A DNA stretch of 64,000 nucleotides, from assembly GCF_000471625.1 (NCBI RefSeq), contig NZ_AUSW01000034.1:124001-188000 (forward strand). The letters are read 5' to 3'. The notes beneath the pieces were generated by a model, which did not search any database, had not been told where the DNA came from, and was given only the letters and a program-made list of their open reading frames with translations. The translations under genes were made by a program, and so were the position numbers. Positions 54,758-61,379 of this stretch are shown here, one piece after another. Within the stretch, counting starts at the first letter, position 1; each line of letters opens with the position of its first letter. Origin of the DNA: Psychrobacter aquaticus CMS 56 (GTDB taxonomy: Bacteria; Pseudomonadota; Gammaproteobacteria; Pseudomonadales; Moraxellaceae).

Positions 54758-56545
54758 CTATTCAAAATCTCGGGCATACATTTGCGCATAATGACCTTGT
54801 CGCTGTATCAGTTCCTCATGTGTGCCCAGCTCAACGATTTGACCGCCATCTAGTACAGCAATACGGTCGGCAGACTCGATAGTCGTCAAACGGTGAGCAA
54901 TAACCAGCGTCGTACGGTCTTTCATGACGTTATCAAGCGCTTGCTGAATATAATACTCTGATTCATTATCAAGGGCGCTGGTTGCCTCGTCTAAGATCAA
55001 AATTGGCGCGTCTTTCAGGAGCGCTCGAGCTATCGATAAACGCTGACGCTGCCCACCAGACAGCTGCAAGCCTTCAGCGCCGATTTCACTTTGATAACCA
55101 TTTGGCATCTTCATAATAAAATCATGTGCGAAGGCATCTTTTGCTGCTTTTTCAACTTCAGCTTGCGTTCTATTGGCCAAACTACCATAAGCGATATTGT
55201 TTAATACCGTGGTATTAAACAGAACCACTTGCTGGTTGACCATCGCAATTTGAGAACGTAGAGATTCTAAAGTAATGTTCTCAATCGCTATGCCGTCTAA
55301 GGTAATCTGCCCTGAAGTGGTCGATAAAGTACGGGTTAATAAATTAACCAAAGAGGATTTGCCAGCGCCACTGCGCCCTACCAATGCTACCGTTTCACCA
55401 GCTCGTATATCTAGCGTAAAATCGCGCAGGGCCACGGTAGAATCAGGATAAACCAAACTGACGTTATCCAAATAAATCTCACCTGACAACGTGGGACTAA
55501 GCACCCCTGTATTTTTTTCTTCTGGTTCATCTAATAAGGCAAATATCGACTCACCTGCTGCAATGCCTTTTTGCAGCTTTTGATTGACGTCAGTCAGTGA
55601 GCGCACCGGCTTACTGAGCAAACCAGCAGCCGCGATGTATGAAATAAACGCACCCGCCGAGATATCGTCTATCACTGATGGGCGTAGGGCAAGCCATACC
55701 ACAACTGACATGGCGATAGCCATGAGCAACTGCACTGCTGGTGTATTGATACTGTTGGTAACAACCACCTTCATACCTTGGCGTAAATTCTTTTTTGATG
55801 TTTTATCAAAACGCTTGGATTCGTATGCTTGTCCACCATAATTTTTGACCACTTGATAGCCGCCGATGACTTCATTGGTAATATGGCTGACATCGCCCAT
55901 CGTCTCTTGGATACCTTTCGAGAGTTTAAGATATCGCTTAGAAGCCACACGAATTAACCACAATATAGGCGGCAGCACGACAAATAAAATCAAGGTCAAG
56001 CGCCAATTGCTATAAAGTAAAAAACCTATCAATGCGACAACTGTCAAACCATCGCGTATTAAGGTTTTCATAGAATCAGTGCTGGCGGCCGTTACCTGTT
56101 CCACATCAAATATCAATTTGGACGAGATAGTGCCCGCTGGATTGGCCAAATAAAACGAGCTTGGCAAGCGTAGCAGTTTATTAAAAACTTCTACGCGCAG
56201 CTCATAAACCAAATGACGTGATACCAGTGCAGAATAATAATTACCCAAAAAGCTACCCACACCACGCACAAAGAATAGCAATATAATCAATAGTGGAAAT
56301 AAGGCCTGTTTACTTTGATCGTTTTGGTTGATTGCATCAGTAATGTACTGCAATAGTTTAGCAATCCAAATTTCTGTCCCCGCATTAATAGCAAACCCGA
56401 CAACCGTCAGTAGTAATGCCCACCAATAGGGTTTGAGATAACTGAGTAAGCGTAGCAGTGTCTTACGTTTAGGTATATTAGAGGGCACTGCTGACCGTTT
56501 TATGGCAGAATTTTTTGTAGAGTCAGGTAAATGTGCTTGGCTCAT
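54758..56545 (-). CDS. msbA: Lipid A export ATP-binding/permease protein MsbA
   Basis: MsbA is a half-size ABC exporter that dimerises and flips core-lipid A from the inner to the outer leaflet of the cytoplasmic membrane. Six membrane segments occupy about residues 25-320. The ATPase domain has Walker A GRSGAGKS near 395, signature LSGGQRQR, Walker B ILILDEATSALD and the switch VIAHRLTT. The 595 residues match the family. The gene order exbB-exbD-msbA-lpxK-kdsB on one strand is the same as in many gammaproteobacteria. A polar, basic leader (residues 1-28) is slightly longer than usual. Confidence 0.95.
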   Translation of the reverse strand: MSQAHLPDSTKNSAIKRSAVPSNIPKRKTLLRLLSYLKPYWWALLLTVVGFAINAGTEIWIAKLLQYITDAINQNDQSKQALFPLLIILLFFVRGVGSFLGNYYSALVSRHLVYELRVEVFNKLLRLPSSFYLANPAGTISSKLIFDVEQVTAASTDSMKTLIRDGLTVVALIGFLLYSNWRLTLILFVVLPPILWLIRVASKRYLKLSKGIQETMGDVSHITNEVIGGYQVVKNYGGQAYESKRFDKTSKKNLRQGMKVVVTNSINTPAVQLLMAIAMSVVVWLALRPSVIDDISAGAFISYIAAAGLLSKPVRSLTDVNQKLQKGIAAGESIFALLDEPEEKNTGVLSPTLSGEIYLDNVSLVYPDSTVALRDFTLDIRAGETVALVGRSGAGKSSLVNLLTRTLSTTSGQITLDGIAIENITLESLRSQIAMVNQQVVLFNTTVLNNIAYGSLANRTQAEVEKAAKDAFAHDFIMKMPNGYQSEIGAEGLQLSGGQRQRLSIARALLKDAPILILDEATSALDNESEYYIQQALDNVMKDRTTLVIAHRLTTIESADRIAVLDGGQIVELGTHEELIQRQGHYAQMYARDFE

Positions 56546-56633
56546 AAAAGCCTCAATTTGGATATCATGATATGAATGAGCTGTGCCTATTGCACAGTTT
56601 TATAAGAGTATCTATAGCAAAAATCGCTATAGA

Positions 56634-57065
56634 TTATTGCGGCAATGGCTGACCAAGTGGCACAACCGTACTAATATTCAGGTTTAAAAATCCCAGTTTA
56701 CCAGCAACATCCATTACTCGCACCACTGATTGATGCGTGGCGTTGGCATCTGCGGCAATAACAAACAACATATCACGGTTACTGCCTGCCTCTTGCTGTA
56801 GCATACTAATTAACTCAGCTTCATTGCTGCTGGCCAGAGTAATACCATTGACCAAATAACTGCCATCTTCTTGTACCGCCACTTCGATGCTGTTTTTTTG
56901 TTCGGTCAGTGCGACACCTTCAGCTTCAGGAAGAATAATATTTAAGCGACTAAAATGATTGAATGATGTTGCCAGTAGCAAAAATACGATCAAAAATAGT
57001 AAACAGTCAATCATTGGTGTCAAGTTAATTTCGAGTGGCTCAACAGTCGGTTTTCTAAAGCGCAT
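56634..57065 (-). CDS. exbD: ExbD/TolR family biopolymer transport protein
   Basis: ExbD/TolR proteins form, with ExbB/TolQ, a proton channel that powers envelope processes. The 143-residue protein has a short cytoplasmic start, one membrane segment (LTPMIDCLLFLIVFLLLAT) with the essential Asp at about residue 19, and a periplasmic domain with IAADANATHQSVVRVMDVAG. There is no TonB or TolA gene next to it. In the msbA-linked group the pair may serve TonB-dependent uptake or lipid traffic; the target here is not known. It is 121 bases downstream of exbB. Confidence 0.9.
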   Translation of the reverse strand: MRFRKPTVEPLEINLTPMIDCLLFLIVFLLLATSFNHFSRLNIILPEAEGVALTEQKNSIEVAVQEDGSYLVNGITLASSNEAELISMLQQEAGSNRDMLFVIAADANATHQSVVRVMDVAGKLGFLNLNISTVVPLGQPLPQ

Positions 57066-57186
57066 ATTACTCTCTTTAATTCACTTATTACTAATTCTGC
57101 TCAATCGATTATTCGCATAATTGCCGATACTAAGATGCTACTGCCATCACTTTATCTTGACCTGCTATAGTCAATCAACTATAAGC

Positions 57187-57885
57187 TCACTGCACGCTCA
57201 TGACTTGACTTGAATGTCCCTCGGATGCGCTATCACGCTCAGGCTTATGCGCACTAGAGACAGAAGTGTTTTCAAGCAACTTATAGTCATACAACTCTTG
57301 AATCATAAGCCCTGCTTGGGTCTCAAACTGAGCGTTGATATCAATGATACGGCGCTGAAAATAACGATAAGCCACAAGTGCTGGTATGGCAACTATCATA
57401 CCGGCTGCCGTAGTAATAAGCGCTTGAGACACGCCCGCGGCCAGCATCGTGGGATCTTGCATCGCCCCATCAGTAATCGCTAAAAATGAAGAGATAATAC
57501 CCAATACCGTACCCAATAAACCTAGCAGCGGTGCTATGGCTCCTATCGTACCTAGCATATTGATGTTTTTTTCTAATTGATGAATTTGCACGCTCGCGCG
57601 ATTCTGCATATGCATTGTCATCGACTCTAACCCATACTGACGATAGAGCAAACCTGTCGCCAAAATATCGCCCAGCGCCGTTTTTTCTTTGACATTCATC
57701 AATTGCGTACGGCCGATATCACCGTTTTCACGTAAACGGGTTATCAGTTGTTCACGCAATCGGCTCGGTGCAATTTTGTTAAACTGTAAGGTATGGCTAC
57801 GCTCGATGATGATGACCAACGCCAATATTGAGCACACCACGATAGGCGTCATCAACCATCCACCCGCCTTGACCAACTCCCACAT
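57187..57885 (-). CDS. exbB: ExbB/TolQ/MotA family proton channel protein
   Basis: This 232-residue inner-membrane protein has three membrane segments. The family block IGAIAPLLGLLGTVLGIISSFL and then ALITTAAGMIVAIPALVAYRYF mark the second and third segments, which line the proton path together with ExbD. The N-terminus WELVKAGGWLMTPIVVCSILALVIIIE is the first segment. It lies just upstream of exbD and msbA. The MotA-like family is broad, but pairing with exbD in this operon makes ExbB the best name. Confidence 0.9.
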   Translation of the reverse strand: MWELVKAGGWLMTPIVVCSILALVIIIERSHTLQFNKIAPSRLREQLITRLRENGDIGRTQLMNVKEKTALGDILATGLLYRQYGLESMTMHMQNRASVQIHQLEKNINMLGTIGAIAPLLGLLGTVLGIISSFLAITDGAMQDPTMLAAGVSQALITTAAGMIVAIPALVAYRYFQRRIIDINAQFETQAGLMIQELYDYKLLENTSVSSAHKPERDSASEGHSSQVMSVQ

Positions 57886-57964
57886 ATTAGCTCTCTTCTA
57901 TATTTCTACAAAAACAATTATTACCAAAGTATTTGAATGGTTGTCGTTAAATGCATTCAATGTC

Positions 57965-59098
57965 TTAAGCTTGTGCTTCTATGTGCTTAATCAACGCTGC
58001 TAACTGGTCTTGGCTGTGGAAAAATATCTCAACGCTGCCCTGCCCATCTTTTTTATGCTTGAGTTTTACTTCAGCCCCTAGCATGTCGGTCAATCTTCGA
58101 GTCAATTGTTCAGCATCGCGAGATTGCGCTTGTTCAACCCGAGTGGCTTTAGGCGTAGGCTGCAAAATTGATTTGACCAGCTTTTCAGCTTCACGCACTG
58201 TCATGCCACCATCAATGATTTTTTGCGCGATGATAGGCTGCTGCTCAGACGATAAGGCCAGCAGTGTACGGGCATGACCCATATCTAGAGCGCTGTTGGC
58301 TAAATGGTCTTTTACGGTGTCATGTAATTGATTTAGGCGTAATAGATTCGATACCGTTGTACGTGCCTTACCAACGACTTCAGCAATCATGGCATGACTC
58401 ATACCAAACTCTGTATGAAAGCGCTGCAATGCCGCAGCCTGTTCAATCACTGATAGGTCTTCACGCTGGATATTCTCAATCAGTGCCAGTGCAATCGCCA
58501 ATTCATCAGACAAAGCACGTTCAATCGCTGGAATAACCAACTTCCCTGCCATTTTTGCGGCACGCCAGCGCCGCTCACCAGCAATGATTTCGTGAGTAAC
58601 GAACGCTTCGCTCTTATCTTCATTGGCTAGCAGTGGACGGATAACGATTGGCTGCATCACGCCATGCTGCTCAATAGAAGATGCCAGCTCTGCCAGTGCC
58701 GTTTCACTCATATCACGGCGCGGTTGATATTTGCCCGCTTGCAAACGCATCACATCGATTTGTACCAAGCTTATCTGATCTTCTGCTACACTTGTATCCG
58801 CTCCGTTAGCACGCACTTTATTGACGGGTGCTTTAATGGTCGTGCGCGGCACACGTGCTTTACGATTACTGTTTTCAGACGTCTCGGTATTCACTGTTTT
58901 TGTCGCTGATTTTTTACCGGCTTCCGCCTGATCTGTTTCAGCAGGTTCATCTGTATTTGACGCGTCAACGGGCAAAGTATGCTCACGCGCAGCCATATCA
59001 TCTTGCAAGGCAGAGGCGGTAATTTGCTTTTCCTTTTTGATTGACCCTAATAAGGCATCCAAGCCTCGATTGGCGGCCAACCCTCTTTTCTTCGCCAT
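57965..59098 (-). CDS. parB: Chromosome partitioning protein ParB
   Basis: ParB binds parS sites near the origin, spreads as a CTP-loaded clamp and works with ParA to segregate the chromosome. The 377-residue protein begins with KKRGLAANRGLDALLGS, the typical ParA-contacting start. A polar linker with Thr/Ala/Lys (about 35-108) is longer than usual. The CTPase domain has LQAGKYQPRRDM, EIIAGERRWRAAKMAG and ALIENIQREDLSVIEQA, and the helix-turn-helix region has GMSHAMIAEVVGKARTTVSNLLRL. The C-terminal dimer domain ends the chain. It is downstream of parA by 146 bases. Confidence 0.95.
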   Translation of the reverse strand: MAKKRGLAANRGLDALLGSIKKEKQITASALQDDMAAREHTLPVDASNTDEPAETDQAEAGKKSATKTVNTETSENSNRKARVPRTTIKAPVNKVRANGADTSVAEDQISLVQIDVMRLQAGKYQPRRDMSETALAELASSIEQHGVMQPIVIRPLLANEDKSEAFVTHEIIAGERRWRAAKMAGKLVIPAIERALSDELAIALALIENIQREDLSVIEQAAALQRFHTEFGMSHAMIAEVVGKARTTVSNLLRLNQLHDTVKDHLANSALDMGHARTLLALSSEQQPIIAQKIIDGGMTVREAEKLVKSILQPTPKATRVEQAQSRDAEQLTRRLTDMLGAEVKLKHKKDGQGSVEIFFHSQDQLAALIKHIEAQA

Positions 59099-59244
59099 GA
59101 TTACCTATCCTCTAACGCTAAAATAAAAGCCAATTGATTATTGCGGCGGCTTACTAAATACGATGTTAAATGCTTTATTATTTGGCTGATCACTTACTAC
59201 TATAATCAGTGTTATTTTTTATATAAAAAACGCATATATAAAAA

Positions 59245-60024
59245 CTAGCTGCTTTGCTTCATCACTTCTGCTGCTAGTTTTTGATACGCACGCGCGCCCT
59301 TTGACCATCTTTCATAGGCAATGACAGGTAAGCCATGAGCGGGTGCCTCTGCCAAACGGATGTTTCTTGGAATATGGGTTTTATACATAATGTCGCCAAA
59401 GTGCGCTTCTAGTTCTGCGGACACATCGCGAGCCAGTGTGTTACGCGCATCAAATAACGTTCTTACAACACCGCGAATATACAGTTTAGGATTTAGTTCC
59501 GTTAAACGCTCAATCGTCTGCGACAAATCAGCCAAACCCTCTAAAGCATAGTATTCACATTGCATAGGAATAATAACGCTATCAGTCGCAACCAAGGCAT
59601 TAATCGTCAGCAAATTCAAGCTAGGTGCACAATCTATAATCACATAATCATAAGGCGGCTTTTGCGTGGCCAATTGCTCATTAACCAACGCTTCCATAGC
59701 TGTTTTAAACAACTCATGACTGTCGGTCTTATTCATCAAAGTGATGTCCATACCCGCCAAATCACGATTGGCACCGATGACATCAAAACCTGCTGGACTG
59801 GTGACAATGGCGTCAGACAGCGACACACCATCCAGCAAAACGTCCGCTATGGTGAGCGCCAACTCATTTTTGTCTACTCCAGTCCCACTGGTCGCGTTGC
59901 CCTGTGGGTCTAAGTCAATCAGTAGTACATGCTTGCGCTTAGCCGCCAAGCTGGCGGTCAAATTTACCGCCGTCGTGGTTTTACCCACGCCGCCTTTTTG
60001 ATTCGCAATTGCTATGATTTCCAT
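59245..60024 (-). CDS. parA: Chromosome partitioning ATPase ParA (Soj)
   Basis: ParA is a deviant-Walker ATPase that binds DNA nonspecifically in the ATP form and directs ParB-parS complexes apart. The chain starts MEIIAIANQKGGVGKTTTAV, with the deviant Walker A KGGVGKTT. DLDPQGNATSG, VIIDCAPSLNLLTINAL and PMQCEYYALEGLADL follow. From ATG 60024 it has 259 residues, the usual chromosomal Soj length; a TTG at 60036 would add four. It lies between rsmG and parB, the order found near oriC in many bacteria, although no origin is visible here. Confidence 0.95.
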   Translation of the reverse strand: MEIIAIANQKGGVGKTTTAVNLTASLAAKRKHVLLIDLDPQGNATSGTGVDKNELALTIADVLLDGVSLSDAIVTSPAGFDVIGANRDLAGMDITLMNKTDSHELFKTAMEALVNEQLATQKPPYDYVIIDCAPSLNLLTINALVATDSVIIPMQCEYYALEGLADLSQTIERLTELNPKLYIRGVVRTLFDARNTLARDVSAELEAHFGDIMYKTHIPRNIRLAEAPAHGLPVIAYERWSKGARAYQKLAAEVMKQSS

Positions 60025-60134
60025 ACACTCACTCAATTTAATGGGGGTCTTTTACTGTTATTTTCTTTAAAATTCAACTCATACCAAACACAAAAAAGTC
60101 ATTGCTGTTTGACAATTGAACACATGCTCATAGC

Positions 60135-60851
60135 TTAGACATTTTTATAAGACAATTCAATTAAATGACGACTATCATGCAATTGTGGCACGTTTAGCTT
60201 AATCGTCTTGATTTGCCAATCACTCTCGAGCGCTTGTAACTCTTCATCGCTAGGCGCTTTACCTTTCATAGCGCATAAATAACCACCATCCGCCAATCGT
60301 GGATGTGCCACATTGACAAAGTCTATCAAGCTCGCAAACGCTCTAGACGTGACTACATCATAACTTGCCTCATGCGCTTCAATACGAGACGCAATAGGCT
60401 GCATGTTGGTCAAACCAAGCTCGCTACTAATCTGCTTAATAAAACGGATTTTTTTCTGATTGCTATCAAGTGCTGTACACTGACGCTCAGGCTGACAAAT
60501 CGCAATAATAACGGCAGGCAAACCCGCACCCGTACCAATATCCAGCAGTGACCCTGATGGCAAATGCGTTATAATAGCCAAGCAATCAATCACATGTTTG
60601 ATCAGCGCTTCTTTTGGATCGGTAATTGCGGTCAGATTATACGCTTTATTCCATAACAAAAGCTGGTCTAAGTACAATAATAACGTGCGCTGCTGCGTGT
60701 CGCTCAAGGATAGACTTAGAGTGTCGATTGCTTGCGACAAGGTGTTGGCGAGCGCTGGCAATTGTGAGCCAAGCTTTACAAAACCAGTCGGGTCAATATG
60801 GATATTGCCCGTTTTGGCAGACGATGAAAAGGTTTTAGCGGAAGCTGACAT
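60135..60851 (-). CDS. rsmG: 16S rRNA (guanine527-N7)-methyltransferase RsmG
   Basis: RsmG (GidB) methylates G527 of 16S rRNA with S-adenosylmethionine; loss of it gives low-level streptomycin resistance. The SAM loop LLDIGTGAGLPAVIIA lies near residue 103. The start NKAYNLTAITDPKEALIKHVIDCLA and the later VTSRAFASLIDF are family marks. The 238 residues are about 30 more than E. coli, due to a Ser/Lys-rich leader (1-27). It is upstream of parA with about 110 bases between, on the same strand. Confidence 0.95.
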   Translation of the reverse strand: MSASAKTFSSSAKTGNIHIDPTGFVKLGSQLPALANTLSQAIDTLSLSLSDTQQRTLLLYLDQLLLWNKAYNLTAITDPKEALIKHVIDCLAIITHLPSGSLLDIGTGAGLPAVIIAICQPERQCTALDSNQKKIRFIKQISSELGLTNMQPIASRIEAHEASYDVVTSRAFASLIDFVNVAHPRLADGGYLCAMKGKAPSDEELQALESDWQIKTIKLNVPQLHDSRHLIELSYKNV

Positions 60852-61034
60852 ACAACGAGTTATCCAGTTTTGACATGTGAACCGTCTATTTTATCATGCA
60901 GTCTGCCCATTGAATAGTTGCAGATCGCCTCAATGTGAGACATCTTATACTATCTGCGCCTATATTGAGCTGTTATTCTTCTTTAATAGCCGTAAACTTG
61001 CTATTCATTGACCACTTTTTTATACATCATATAT

Positions 61035-61150
61035 TCAGATTAATATAGAAAGAGTCAGAGTGACTGGGATAAATTTTTTGCAGTCTCTGTCTGTCACGGC
61101 AAAGTAAGCAAGAAAAATTCGTACCAGTCTCGCTTTATAGTGTTGTGTAG
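61035..61150 (-). repeat. Dispersed hairpin repeat, copy H
   Basis: The core (about 61062-61128) pairs GACTGGGATAAATTTTTT with AAAAATTCGTACCAGTC around CAGTCTCTGTCTGTCACGGC and AAAGTAAGC; it is in reverse orientation. The left flank AATATAGAAAGAGTCAGAG is the reverse of the right flank of copies D and F, so core and flank agree. The other flank is lost. Confidence 0.7.
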
Positions 61151-61316
61151 CTCTTTTACTTAATATCAATCATACACTGCAACTACGCTCATAATGATAC
61201 AAAATTGCGTCTAATGACTTATCTAAAGCACGGTTATATCTTGTAAGATGCTCTTATTAGCTATTCACATTTAGCGTGAAAAGCCAAACATAAAAATCTG
61301 AGAAAAATAAATCAAA

Positions 61317-61342
61317 GATTAGGGGCTATATAATCCCTAATC
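61317..61342 (+). promoter_or_regulatory. Palindrome containing TATAAT before the protease gene
   Basis: GATTAGGG and CCCTAATC form a perfect eight-base inverted repeat around GCTATATAAT. The loop contains TATAAT (61329-61334), a consensus -10 box, 45 bases before ATG 61380. No clear -35 box is seen. It may be an operator overlapping a promoter, or a remnant of the repeat terminus TTAGGGGCT seen in copy C. Confidence 0.4.
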
Positions 61343-61379
61343 ATTCCTTACCTATTTTAAGATGATATACCATACACTT

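Larger units (their letters stand above)
60852..61379. promoter_or_regulatory. Divergent control region between rsmG and the Lon-related protease
   Basis: These 528 bases hold repeat copy H and a short palindrome before the protease gene. There is no DnaA-box cluster or mnmG gene, so I do not propose an origin. The two genes are divergent and both promoters must lie here. Confidence 0.5.

Noticed and set aside
57965..60851. Chromosome origin or parS near rsmG-parA-parB
   Set aside because: I found no DnaA-box cluster, no parS-like TGTTTCACGTGAAACA sequence, and no dnaA or mnmG in the window.
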